A stretch of DNA of 64,000 nucleotides, taken from positions 9,037,001 to 9,101,000 of the forward strand of contig NC_057841.1 of NCBI RefSeq assembly GCF_910594005.1. Direction: 5' to 3'. The position numbers and the translations under genes were made by a program. This DNA is from Cervus elaphus. Its lineage: Eukaryota; Chordata; Mammalia; Artiodactyla; Cervidae. Below the pieces are notes generated by a model. The model saw nothing but the letters and a program-made list of their open reading frames with translations. It had not been told where the DNA came from and ran no database searches. Shown one piece after another: positions 45,081 through 57,309 of this stretch; the stretch's first letter is position 1, and the number at the start of each line of letters is the position of its first letter.

Positions 45081-46959
45081 GCCAGTGAGCGTGCGTTTCA
45101 CCATCACGGGCTGTGCGCAGGCTGGACACCCCCACTGGCGGGCCCCCTTCTCCAGGAAGCCGCTGCTGCCCCCAGGACCCGTGGCCCCCCAACGTCACCC
45201 TGCCAGGCCTCCATCCACTGAGTCATCCCACAGACACCCCGACAATCCAGGTCTCAAGCAGTCTCTGACCCCCGCTGGCACCTCCAGAAGGAAGAAGAGA
45301 AATAGAAAGAGGAAGAGAAATGGGGAAAGGGACTGTCTAGTGGAGAGGAGGCATGGAGGCAGGAGAGCGCAGAGCAGGGCTTGCAGTGGCCGCGGCGTCT
45401 GGGCGGGAGGCCCAGGGGATGGGCGAGCCTCTGGAGCCCGGATGTGCAGGACGAATGATGCCCAGGGTGGAGCTTCTACTCAGACGGGGCATCTGTCCAG
45501 CAGGGCCCTCTGCTCCTCCTCACATCCCACCATGTGTACTGGGAGCAGCCCCAGGAGCTCCTGGGAGATAAGCCTCTCACCACCCACTTTCTAGAATGCA
45601 GTAAACACGGAACATGTCAGTCCTTCCCCAGAGGGTTAAGGCCACCCTGCAGGGCATCACAGCAAGGAGGCAGCCCGGCCTGGACCCTGTGCCCGCGCCT
45701 GGCTGGCTGCCACCAGCAGAGCCGTGATGGGGCGTCCGGGCCAAACTGGAGAAGATCACCTTGGAGTTAATGACATGCAAAGCCCAGGGCTCCTCTCCCA
45801 CAGGCGCCTGCTAAATAAATAAGTATCCACTTGTGTGCTGAGTTTTTATTCCCAGTTCTCTATTCCTTTTCCTAAAGAGATCCCCTAAATTCTAAGACCT
45901 AAACTCAAACCTGGGTCCAGGCTGGGCGAAGGAGCGACGCAGAGCCGCCCAGACCCAGCAGGTGAGGCGTTTGGGCGCCCAGCCTGGATCCCAGCTGCTG
46001 CCTTGGATCCCCACTCGGACACCACGGGGGCTTCATTCCAGAGGCATCTGCCTGCTCCTCCTGACTCAAGCTGTCCTGTCTGTTTTTTTTAAAAAAACTC
46101 ATTTATCTTCTCACTCTACTTAATTTTACAGAAAATAAAAAGGGAGATACCACAGGTGCCCGCAGTTCTGCTATTGCGTTTCGCCTGGCCTCTTGATGAT
46201 CCTCGAGAACGACCTCAGCCTATGGAACATCCCCTGGGAAACCTTAGGAAACACAGCTGTCTCCTGGGGGGGTCCTCACGCAGCGGGTGGGGGCTGGGAT
46301 GGGAGCCCCAGGACCCCCAAAGCCCCCAGGCTCCTAGGTTGAGAGCATGGATAGGATCCAAGCTAGTTTACCTGCTGCGGCGGTGTCATCAGGAGAGGCC
46401 GGTGGGAGGCAGTGGGGGGTTCCTGGGGGAGTGGTCCGCTTGGGGAGGGTGACGGCGGGGAGGTAGTGGGGATGGTCTCATCCTCCTCCTCCTTGCTGAG
46501 ATCCCTAGGGAAGGCTCTTCTTCCTCAGGAGTTGTGGATCCAGCGAGGATTTGGAGCAGGTGGGGGCAAGGGGCAGGAGACAGAGGGTGCTGAGTGTAGA
46601 TGTGTTCTGAGAACTGGTGGGGAGCAGGCCAAGGACCAGGCCAGGTGGACTTGCTTCTCCACAGGCAGGAAAGAAGGAAGAGCTTCCAGATGAGGGCAGA
46701 GGATGGAGTGTGAGTGCCAGACGGAGTCTCAGACAGCGGAGGGAATCATGGGTCAGAGACCAGCCCCACCTCCACAGCCCCGGGAGAGTTATCTCTGAAG
46801 ATAAAGCATCTGTTGAGGAAAGAAATCAGCATTGAAATTCACCACATCCCAAGGGCCCCAGTGTCGGACGACAACCGTCCTCATCCAGGGAGCCCTCTTC
46901 CTCCCGTGGCCGCCATGCATGTGTGAAAGCCACCCCAAGGAGTTGTGCAGTGCACAACC
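45081..46959. other. Intergenic, moderately GC-rich, unassigned
   Basis: Several 60-100-codon frames on both strands with low-complexity or arbitrary composition. None is supported as a gene. Confidence 0.5.
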
Positions 46960-48339
46960 TGGGCCACAGTTCTCACCCTTCTTCCACAATGGGGTGAAAT
47001 GAGAAATCAATAGGAGAAGATAATTTGGGGAAGTCACAAATATGTGGAAATTAAACACCATACTTCTTATTAATCAAAGAAGGAGTCATAAGAGAGTTAT
47101 AAAGCTCTCTGAGATGAATTAGAACAAAACCACAACATGCCAAAACTTACAGGCTGCAACTTAAGCACTGAAATAAAGCAACGGAAGGAGTGAAATGTAT
47201 AGATGCAAATGTCTATATTAAAAAAGAAAAAAGATCTCTAATGAATAACCTAATCTTCTACGTTAAGAAATAAGAATAAGAAAAGCAAATCCAAAATCTA
47301 AATCAAGAAAGGAAGCAATTAGAGGTTAGAGTGTAATAAATCAAATAAAGACTAGAATAACAACAGAGAAAATCAACAAAACCAAAAGCTGGTTCTTTGG
47401 AAAGACCAGCATAATCAACAACCTTTAGTTAAACTGTCGAAGATAAAAAGAGATGATGTAAACTATTAACGTTGGGAATAAAAGAGGGGACACCATTGTC
47501 AACTCTACAGAAATAAAAAGGACCATAGGGGATACTATGAACAACCATATGCAAACAGATCAGACAACCTAAATTAAATGGATAAACTCCTAGGTAGGCA
47601 GAAGTCACTGAAAATGAGCCTAGACGAAACAGAAGATCTGAATATGCTGATAAAAAGTAAAGAGATTGAATTAGTGATTTTAAAACTTCCCACAAAGACA
47701 AGCCCAAGTTGGTTTCACTGGTGATTTCAACCATGTGTTAAAAGACAAATGAATACCAACACTTCATAGCTCTTCCCAAAAAAACAGAAGAGGAGGAAGC
47801 ACTTCCAGTATCATAAGCCAGTATTACCTTGACACCAAAGCCAAAGATCACAAGAAAAGAAACTACAGACCAATATACCTTATGATACCATAAGGCATAT
47901 TAACACAAGAACCCTCAAAATGCTAGCCAGCTAAATCTAGCAATATGTGAAAAGAATTACATCACATGACTGAGTGGGATTTATCCAAGCAAGTTTGTGG
48001 ATAGAATGAACAAGATGCTTCAGAGCCTTAATGTGTACACTATAATATGCATTTATACAAATATTTATTGCCTGAACTACTTGCATCTTTTAAAAAGAAG
48101 AAAGTAGAAAACCAGTGAACTAAGTTTCAGACTTAAGACATTAGGAAAAATTATCTATAGATCAATTGAAAATAAAATAGATGTCAGGAAAAGAACAAGA
48201 GAACTCCAAAAAAATCTCAAAAGGAAGAGAAAAAAAGAAAAACCATATATCACCATAAGCTATAAGAAGGCTGATCAAGCCAAACATTGGTCATTTAAAA
48301 CTTCTGGTAGATTCCTTAAAAAAAAGAAGAGTAATAGTG

Positions 48340-48410
48340 GAAAAATATATGAAGTAATAATAATACTAAATAAATAGTAATAATAATAATAGTAAATAAA
48401 TAAATGAAGA
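48340..48410 (+). repeat. ATA/AATA-rich simple repeat
   Basis: Runs of TAATAATAATAATAG and TAAATAAATAAATG within the L1. Confidence 0.75.
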
Positions 48411-49049
48411 AGAGGACAAGACTGAACAGAGGAGCTATTAGAAACTATAAAAATTTACTACATGTGGCAAGAAAAATAGAAAGCTCAAATAATCCTAAAG
48501 CCATTATAGAAAAGTAGGAGTAATTAAAAATTTTCCCCAAGAGAATACAAAAATTTTTTGGAAGATCCAAAAAATTCTGCCAAATTTTTAAGAAACAGAT
48601 CATTCCAATCTTATAGAAGTTCTCCCAGAAGAAATGCTCTCCAAATCATTCTAGGAGGCCAGTATAATTTTGATACCAACACCAGATAAAAACAGCATGC
48701 AAAAAAGAAATTAGAGCCTTATTTTACTCATTAATATGGATGAGTTCTAATAAAATATTAACTGAATCTAACTGCACATGAAAAAAAATAACATGCTATG
48801 CTCAAGTTGGAGTCATAGGAATTCAAAGGCTCTTTAATATTTTCATATCTATACATTTGATTTATTACATTAAGAGATCAAATGATCCTAAATGGTTATA
48901 TATATATATATAGCTATACATACATATATGTAAAACCATATATGATCATATCAACAGATGCAGAAAAAAAAGCATGATAAAATTCAACATCCATTCATGA
49001 TAAAAAGGCACCTTGACTTGATAAAGAATATGTATAAAAACTTACAACA

Positions 49050-49305
49050 GGGGCCTCCCTGTTTGTCCAGTGGTTAAGAATCTGTCTTGCAATGTGAGGG
49101 ACACCAGTTTGACCCGTGGTCCAGGAAGACCCCACGTGCTGGGAAGCAACTAAACCGGCGCCTCACAGCGACTGAGCCCATGAGCCTAGAGCCTGTGCTC
49201 CGCCACGAGAGGAGCCGCATCAGGGAGAAGCCCGTGCTTGCCACAACTGGAGAACGCCACTCCGTGCGGCAACCAACACCCACCACAGAAGAAAAACAAT
49301 CTTAA
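49050..49305 (+). mobile_element. CHR-type SINE nested in L1
   Basis: GTCCAGTGGTTAAGAATCTG, CACAGCGACTGAGCCCATGA, AGAGGAGCCGCATCAGGGAG. Confidence 0.85.
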
Positions 49306-50424
49306 AAAAACCCGTACAACATAAGTCATTATATATGGGAAGCTAATAGAATTATTCCCTTTAAAGGCAGACACAACAAAGTCAGAAACAACAGGATGTG
49401 TGTGCTGAAAATACAGAATCTGTAGGCTGCAAACTGAAAATGTGATGAAAGAAATCATAGAATACCAAATAAACGAGGAAATGTATTATGTACATGGATT
49501 GGAAGACTGAAAATAGTAAAGGTGTCAAGTCTCCCCAAAACAGTCTTCAGATTTAGTGCAATTCCAAGCAAGACCCCAGAAGGATTATTTTGCAGATATA
49601 GACAATCTAATTTTAAAATTTATATAGACAGGCAAAAGAATTAGAAAAGTCAGTTTTGAAAAAGAAGAAAATTGGAGGAATCACATTTCTCAACTCTATG
49701 ACTTACTGTAAAGACAACAGTAATAAATCGCATCAGTGTATATCAGCAAAGGGATAAGCACATAAATCAATGGAAGAGAACAGAGTCTAGAACTAGACCC
49801 ACATAAATACAGCCACGTTAATTTCTGACAATGGCAAAACTGCAGTTCAGTGGAACAAAGACTGTCTTTTCCAAAAACCAGTGTTAGAACAATCGGACGT
49901 CCATATGCAGAAAAGGGACCTTATCGTGAGGCTTTATTAAAAAATTAACTGCAAGACTGAAATCCGTGGTTAGGAGAAGGAGAGGCTAGTTCCTCACTGT
50001 GGGAAAATACCTGCCACATATCCGTTAAAGAACTTTATCCAGAATACATAAAGAAGCCTCAACTTCAATAGTCAGAAAACTCTAAAAATTAGGAAAAGAC
50101 TCTGAGCAGACACTTCCCTAAAGAGGATCTACAGACAGCAAACAAGCACATAAAAACATGCTTGACGTCACGAGATATTAGGGACATGCAAACTAAGGCC
50201 TTGTGCGTGGTCTACAAGCCTTGCAGGCCTCTTCACAGCAAGGTCAGCTCAGACTGTAAACTCCAGGAGGGCAGGGGACTTATTCCTCCTACAATGGTTG
50301 AAATACAGGAATCCTTACCACAGCAGGTCTGAGCAGAGATGCACTGAGCATCTCTGCACTGCTGGCAAAGATGGGAAATGGTGCAGCCACCTCGGGAGAC
50401 AATTTGGGCAGTTTCTTATAAAGT

Positions 50425-50545
50425 TACTGGAGAAGGAAAAGGCTACCCACTCCAGTACTCTGGCCTGGAGAATTCCATGGACCGTATAGTCATGGAGTCG
50501 CAAAGAGTCGGACACAACTGAGTGACTTTCACTTCACTTTATAAA
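50425..50545 (+). mobile_element. Bov-A SINE nested in L1
   Basis: CCACTCCAGTACTCTGGCCT, GTCGGACACAACTGAGTGAC. Confidence 0.85.
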
Positions 50546-50756
50546 GTTAAGCAATCCCAATCCTAGGTATGACTTTCCTAGAGAAATAAAAATGCACATT
50601 CACACAAAATCCTGGACATAACTATTCACAGCAGGTCTATTCATATTCCCCCCAAACTGGAAAACAACTCAGATCTTCTTCCACAGGTGGACAGATAAGC
50701 AGCGATATATCCACACGGTGGAATGTGACTCAGTAATATACAGGAATAAGTTACTA

Positions 50757-50970
50757 GGCTTCCTGGTGACTCAGTGGTGAGGAATCCGCCTGGGATTCCC
50801 AGGAACTGCAACTGCTGAGCCCAAGTCTGAGCGCCCTGGAGCCCGTGCTCCACAGCAAGACCAGCCATTGCATCTCACGGCCACTGAGAAGTTCGTGACG
50901 CCACTAGACATAGCCCCCAATCCCCGAAACCAAAGAAGACCCAGCATAGCCAAAAATAAATAAATAAATG
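50757..50970 (+). mobile_element. CHR-type SINE nested in L1
   Basis: AGGCTTCCTGGTGACTCAGT, GTGCTCCACAGCAAGACCAG, tail of AAATAAATAAATAAATG. Confidence 0.85.
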
Positions 50971-51180
50971 ATAAAAAATGTAAATAAAATAAACACCAGC
51001 CTGAAATATGAGCCAACATGGCTCATCCATTCAGTCCCCATGAGGTTGAACACCAACAACAAAAAGAATAAATTACTGACACAAGCAACTACTTGTATGA
51101 ACCTCAAAAGCATTATGTTGCATGGGAGAAGCTGGTCTCAAAAATCCACGGTTCCACTCCTATGACCGTCTCAAAAGGAT

Positions 51181-51767
51181 CAGTTTAGTTCAGTTCAGTC
51201 TCTCAGTTGTGTCCAACTCTTTGCGACCCCATGAACTGCAGCACGCCAGGACTCCCTGTCCATTACCAACTCCCAAAGTCCACCCAAACCCATGTCCATG
51301 GAGTCGGTGATGCCCTCCAACCATTCATCCTCTGTCGTCCCCTTCTCCTCCTGCCCTCAATCTTTCCCAGCATCAGGGTCTTTTCAAATGAGTCAGCTTT
51401 TCTCATCAGGTGGCCAAAGTATTGGCGTTTCAGCTTCAACATCAGTCCTTCCAATGAACACCCAGGACTGATCTCCTTTAGGATGGACTGGTTGGATCTC
51501 CTTGCAGTCCAAGGGACTCTCAAGAGTCTTCTCTAACACCACAGTTCAAAAGCATCAATTCTTCAGTGCTCAGCTTTCTTTATAGTCCAACTTTCACATC
51601 CATACATGACCACTGGAAAAACCATAGCCTTGACTAGACCGACCTTTGTTGGCAACGTAATGTCTCTGCTTTTTAATATGCTGTCTAGGTTGGTCATAAC
51701 TTTCCTTCCAAGGAGCAAGTGTCTTTTAATTTCATGGCTGCAATCACCATCTGCAGTGATTTTGGAG
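51181..51767 (-). mobile_element. BovB LINE 3' end nested in L1
   Basis: Reverse strand encodes VPWTARRSNQSILKEISPG and LKRQYFGHLMRKADSFEKT, the RTE reverse-transcriptase C-terminus, then the tail at 51181. The frame is broken. Confidence 0.9.
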
Positions 51768-52139
51768 TAAAAGAATAAAGTTCAACAATTCCCAGGGGAG
51801 GTGGGAGGGGAAGCGCAGCATGAGGGGTTTTTGCATGGTGGAACTATTCCACATACACAGTTACATGACTCCACACACTTGTGAAAATTCTCAGACTGGT
51901 ACACATGCCCACACAAAAGTCAGTTCCACTGTAAGCTGGTTTAAAAATCAAACAGAAGAAGCTAAGTGTGCAAGTTGGAACTTGCACCGATGATTATTCC
52001 CATGTACTTTCAATGATATAAGTATTTTCAAAGTCCTCATTATAGCAGAATTCCTTAAAGTGCCCAATACCAGTTATCTATTTTCTTCAGTTATACAAAT
52101 TTGATTTATTCACAGGGAAAAAAATAATGTAGGAGTCAG

Positions 52140-52262
52140 ACATGGATTGGAATAGGAAATGGCAACACACTCCAGAATTGCTGCCTGGAGAATCCCATGG
52201 ACAGAGGAGCCTGGCAGGCTACAGTTTGTGGGTCACAAAGAATCAGACACAACTGAGTGAAC
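52140..52262 (+). mobile_element. Bov-A SINE fragment
   Basis: AGAATCCCATGGACAGAGGA, CAGACACAACTGAGTGAACC. Confidence 0.85.
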
Positions 52263-53409
52263 CCAAGACATGGATGCTTATTACTACTGCTTCTAAACAA
52301 CACTGATGGGAAGATCAAAAAACAGAAGACAGAAGGATTGGAAGGGAAGAAAGCAAATTATCATCATTTGCAAGTCGGGGGGAGGGAGGCTAAGAAACAC
52401 ACAGTAAAGGGGGTGTACCCCCTCCTCGACGCAGATGTTCTGGACGGAGGCTGACCTGAGCCAAGAAAGAGGGCATCTGTGGATGACCTCTGGACCCTTG
52501 TGTTGAACAGGATGAAAGACTTTACTAAGAAAACAGGTTATTGTTTTAGCACCGAAACTGACTAAGCTGTGAGAACTGCCAGACCATCGTCAGGAGCCAG
52601 AAGTATTGAAAACACCACATGTTATGGGGGGAAAAAAAGACCAGGAAATCAGCTTGCTGATTGCTCTGAACGGGACAAGCCCATTCATTACGGTGAGGAG
52701 ACGGTGAGGAGATGTGGAAGCAACAAAAGCTTGGGGCCAAGATTTGAGACCGCCCCACCCTGGACGCCTTCACTACATCCACCGTCCACCGCTGAGAGAG
52801 ACAGGAGACGCCGCAATGTCCCAGCTCACAGTAAACAAGACCAGTGCCTTCCCTTCCTTCTTGGAATTTACAATCTAAGACCACTGTGATGTGAGTGGTG
52901 GGCGAGTCTCAGAGCCTAGCTCTTCCGCATTAAAACCGAGACCTGTAGAAGCAAAAGGGTAAGTGCACTTGGCAGAAGGAGCGCGCGAATAAGGGAAGAA
53001 AATGACGTGAGAGAATGAGACGACCTTGACATGGGACTGAACAGGGAGCCAGGATGCTGCAGAAGCTGCAGGTGAGGGAATGAGGTGAGTTAACTTGTCT
53101 GCATGATGAAAGACAACTTTCCTCCCCCTCTGGCCAGAGTTACTCGACTATGTGCATCAACTGGCACTTGTTGTATGAGATTTTCTTTCTGAGTAATCCT
53201 GTACCTTGGCAAGCACGTGAAACATAGTTTTTGTAACTTAAGAAAAAACATTGCTGGTATCTGTTAGCTGTAATCAGAACAGCCCTAAACTGTGCTTTGG
53301 AGAGAATCTGTTTTCTGATTTCACAAAAGCCGCCACGCTTTATCAGCGGGCTCACTTTCATTGTCGTTTGATGTTTTCCTTTATTAACAATCATGCATTT
53401 TAGCAGGGA

Positions 53410-53905
53410 CTCGCACAGATATTAGTCCACCCATGTTCGCAGCAGTATTATTCGCGACAGCCATTGATTCATGGAATCAATCCAGGTGTCTGTGGAGAGA
53501 CGAATGGACAAGCAAAATGTGGGCTAGCCATCCAACAGAACATGACTCGGTCATGACACCTGCTGCAACGTGGATGATCCTTGAAGACATTACACTCAGC
53601 AAAATTCCCCGGGTACAAAAGGAAAGATGCTGCAGGATTCCATCGATAGGGTACCTGGAGTAGTCAAACTCTTAGAGACAGAATGTAGAACAGTGGTTGC
53701 CAGGGGCTGGGGACAGGGAGGGATGGGGTTTTATTGTTTAATGGTGACAGAGTTTCAGATTAGGAAAATGAAAAGTTCTACAGATGGTTAGTGGTATTGT
53801 TTGCACAACAAAATGAGTGTCCTTAATGCCACTGAACTATACACTCAAAAATCGCTAAAATGGTAAATTTTAATGTTCAATATATTTTACCATACAAAAA
53901 AATTT
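53410..53905 (+). mobile_element. L1 3' end
   Basis: GTTCGCAGCAGTATTATTCG, GGTTGCCAGGGGCTGGGGAC, CACTGAACTATACACTCAAA, TAAATTTTAATGTTCAATAT. Confidence 0.85.
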
Positions 53906-53939
53906 GTTTCCAATTGAGAATTATATACATTTCAGGTTA

Positions 53940-54325
53940 ATTTATCCTTTCACGTACTGGTTGTTTCTAAGTGTCGGCCATTAGGAATAAACCTGGCGTA
54001 AACATCCGCATGCAGGTTTCTGTGTGGAAATAAATCCTTTGGGTCAACACCAAGAAGCACAACTGCTGGATCATGTGGTCAGAATATGTTTACTCTTGTA
54101 AGAAGCTGCTAAACTGTCATGCGAGTGGATGAAACTGCTTTGCGTCCCGCCACGAGAGCGCCCATTATCCCGCATCCTCACCAGCACTGGGTTTTGTCAA
54201 TGTTTCGGGTTTTGGCCGTTCTCATAGGTGTGGAGTGATAGCTCACTATTGTTTTAGCTTGCAGTCCCCTGAGGACACGTGATGTTGAGTGAATTTTTTT
54301 TTAGTGAGGTTTGTGAGCACATGCT
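53940..54325 (-). mobile_element. L1 fragment, opposite orientation
   Basis: CAACTGCTGGATCATGTGGT, CATCCTCACCAGCACTGGGT and ATAGGTGTGGAGTGATAGCT are reverse L1 ORF2-end sequence. Confidence 0.75.
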
Positions 54326-56399
54326 TGAATGACACGAAAACTCAAGATATTTGTCGAATGTGATTTAATTTTCTTTTGGATGGCTCATGAGAAGCAGCAG
54401 AATACTCATCACTGGGAAAGCTAAATCTGTTAGACTTCCATGCAGTTAACTTAGGGCCGAGGGTTATCTTTACGCTCCCTTAGCTGGGGGACGGCACCGC
54501 GCTTCCAGTCTCGGGTCACTACAGGCCTCAGCGGGCCCTTCAGGCCTCTCAGCCACGCTTCCAGGACGACGGCCCATCCTCACCCCACAGCTGCATCCAG
54601 CCCCACCGCACGGCGCTGAGAGCTGTCTTCTCGGGCAAGGAAGCCGACTGCCACGCTCTGGGTCCCGGGCCCCCGGACAGCTCCGTGCTGGGCCGCCCCG
54701 TGCCCTCTGACACAGGACCCCCACCCCCCCCACCCCCATCTGCACCTCCGAGTCCTACCCCTGGGGCCCCGAGACCTCCCTCACTGCTGGTGGCCCCTAC
54801 CCAGCCGTCTAGACTCCCCTCCAGGACGGCCCCTCAGGGTCTCACCCGATGCCCCTCCCCTGGCTCCACCTGCCCGTGTCTGAATGCCGAGCACGTGCGT
54901 GTCTCACAGACCTGCTTCTCCCTGACTGGGAAGAGCAGTGTCTCCTCCTCTTGAATTCCTTGGCATCCAGCCTGCTGCCCCAAGGAGCTGAAAGCTGTGT
55001 GAGGTTAAGGCTGGGAGACGCTGTCTGGGCTGCAGGCTTAGGGCATACGGCCTCCTGGATGCAATCGCACGGTCTTTTCTCTCATGAGGCCACCCCGTCT
55101 GTCAGCGCTTGCAGAGCCAAGGTTCACGGCGGGGAGGGGAATGGGGTGATGGACAACACCACGGTTTCTCATAGGCTGACACCCAGTAACCTGCTGAGAA
55201 GACCCTGATTCCAGAACCATCGGTATTTTCAGGATGCGTATTTGGCGCAGCAGCAGCAGCTGAGGTTTCAGGCTCTCCCGACTTCAGGGGCCCGGGCCCC
55301 CCAGAGCCGACGGCCTTCTCCTTTCACCTGCTGGTGACGGAGACCCACCAACAGGACCCAGCTCCACGCTCGCCGAGCAGGTGGAGCTGCAGATGACTCC
55401 GACACGGTTTACTCTCAGCACGTTCCACGCGGCGCAGCTTGTCATGTGCCGAAAGGGAAGTATTCTGGCATGTCACCCTTTCCTAAGAGCCCTGGGGTAG
55501 GAGTCCCAAGGCCAAATCTCAGGATGCATTCTTTCCCTGAGAGAAGCTCTCACAGGAACGGAATGGGCTTGATCCCCTCTTTCCCGCGAGCTCCGTGATG
55601 ACTGCCCCTCACCCGGGGCATGGGCTGGAGCAGGGGCGTCCACGGACAGGGAGGAGCTGTGATCACCCCCATCTCCCCTCTCGCACTGGCAGGAAATCCC
55701 CACTAGCAGCTGTGTCTCCAACCGAAATGAAAATGCAAGAAAGGAGGCCAAAAATGGTTGGAAAGCTCCTCAAGCTTGTCCCAAACAGTGCAGTGCAAGT
55801 GTGTGGGTGGGCAGGAGACCCCAGGGGCTTTACACACCAAGGTGAACCCTGCAAGGAACACGGCGATGCACTCTGTGTGAAGATTTCAGGCCAAACTCAA
55901 TACACAGCAAAGGCATCAGCAGAACAGCACAGCAAAGGCTGCAGAGGGAGGCTGTCGAGTCTCCTCTTCAGCACCGCACAGGAAACCGTGCCGTGAGCGT
56001 GCAGGCCTCCAGCTCATGGACTTAACCAGCATCACTGGTGCCCCAGACCACAGGGCAAGGAGCCCCACTCAGGGCCCTGAAAGTGCATTTTCCTCATGAA
56101 GAGCCGTCATTTCACTTCCAAAGGCCAGAAGTGGCCCCACAGATTCTGTGGTAATTCTTTCCTGTCCTGCAGTTTGGTCCTTTTATGATAGAACTGCATT
56201 TCAGACCAAGCTAGGCATGAGCTAAAATCTTATTCTTACAGTTTCGCAAAACGCTGGTAAAGCAGATAAATATCTGAAATGTTCTTGGCCTGAGGCAGGA
56301 TACGTCAATAAATGATTGTGAGATGTACAAACATTCCACCCGCTGACTCCCAAAGTGGGCAATTCCAACATGGAAACAGGAATTAGAAAATCACACCTA
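54326..56399. other. Intergenic, partly GC-rich, unassigned
   Basis: 54470-55210 is GC-rich with a C-run near 54719-54740. Frames on both strands are Pro/Arg/Ser-rich without domains. No exon structure found. Confidence 0.45.
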
Positions 56400-56705
56400 G
56401 GACTTCCCTGGTGGTACAGTGCATAAGAATCCACCTGTGGATGCAGGGCCATGAGCTCAGTCCCTGATCTGGAAGATTCCACATGCCTCGGGGCAGCTAA
56501 GCCCATGAGCCACAAATACTGGGCCTGCGTGGTGCCACCACTGAAGCACTCGCGTCTGGAGCCCGTGGTCCACACAAGAGAAGCCGCCCCACGAGAAGCC
56601 CGGGCGCTGCAAGGCAGGGCGGCCCTGCATGCCACAACTAGAGAAAGCCTCACGCAGCAGTGAAGACCCAGTGCAGCCAAATATGAACCCATAAATATTG
56701 TTTTA
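56400..56705 (+). mobile_element. CHR-type SINE
   Basis: GGACTTCCCTGGTGGTACAG head, ACTGAAGCACTCGCGTCTGG, GCAGTGAAGACCCAGTGCAG, tail with ATAAATATTG. Confidence 0.85.
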
Positions 56706-57002
56706 GAAAAAGAATATCACACCTAGAAGCAGGTAAGTTGGCCTCCAACCCTGTTACTCCCACTAACAGATCATAGATTTTTTTTTTTAAAGTCTATTAC
56801 TCTCTTCTGTAAAGTATTAGATAACAACATTCACATGCTGCCAGGTTACTGGGAGAATTGTATGAGTTAATGTGTGGGAACATATCAAGTATTATACACA
56901 CTGAGGTCTATTTGTTGTTGTCAAAGTCCTTTTAGGAAAAAAAAATACTTTAATAAGCTCATAAAAATGTAGTAGGGAAAGCCGCTCGGTTGAGTCATTT
57001 AT

Positions 57003-57200
57003 GAAAAGTGAAAGTCGCTCAGTCGTGTCCGACTCTTTGCAACCCCATGGACTATATAGTCCATGGAATTCTCCAGGTCAGGTCAGAATACTGGAGTGGG
57101 TAGCCTGCCCCTTCTCCAGGGGATCTTCCCAACTCAGGGATCGAACCCAGGCCTCCTGTATTGCAGGTGGATTCTTTACCAGCTGAGCCACAATGGAAAC
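57003..57200 (-). mobile_element. Bov-tA SINE
   Basis: Reverse orientation: CAGTCGTGTCCGACTCTTTG, GGGATCGAACCCAGGCCTCC, TTTACCAGCTGAGCCACAAT. Confidence 0.9.
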
Positions 57201-57227
57201 CCCAAAATGTAGTAGAATTAAGCACTC

Positions 57228-57308
57228 AGTTCAGTTCAGTCGCTCAGTCATGTTCAATTCTGTGACGCCATGGATGCCAGGTCTCTGTCCATCACCAACT
57301 CCCAGAAT
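57228..57308 (-). mobile_element. Bov/BovB tail fragment
   Basis: AGTTCAGTCGCTCAGTCATG, then a deleted body (GTCTCTGTCCATCACCAACT). Confidence 0.75.
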
Positions 57309-57309
57309 T

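Larger units (their letters stand above)
46960..51960 (+). mobile_element. Long degraded L1 (ORF2 to 3' UTR) with nested insertions
   Basis: Old L1 in sense orientation, ORF2 eroded by stops: AAAAGCTGGTTCTTTGGAAA, GGATTTATCCAAGCAAGTTT, CAACAGATGCAGAAAAAAAA, TCAATGGAAGAGAACAGAGT, GACAATGGCAAAACTGCAG, then 3'-end motifs up to about 51960. The order along the element is preserved although it is broken by at least four later insertions (49050, 50425, 50757, 51181). The 5' end is truncated. No long reading frame survives. Confidence 0.85.

Noticed and set aside
44731..45594. 287-codon plus-strand frame
   Set aside because: GC-rich, overlaps an interspersed repeat, composition like random GC-rich DNA, no known domain.
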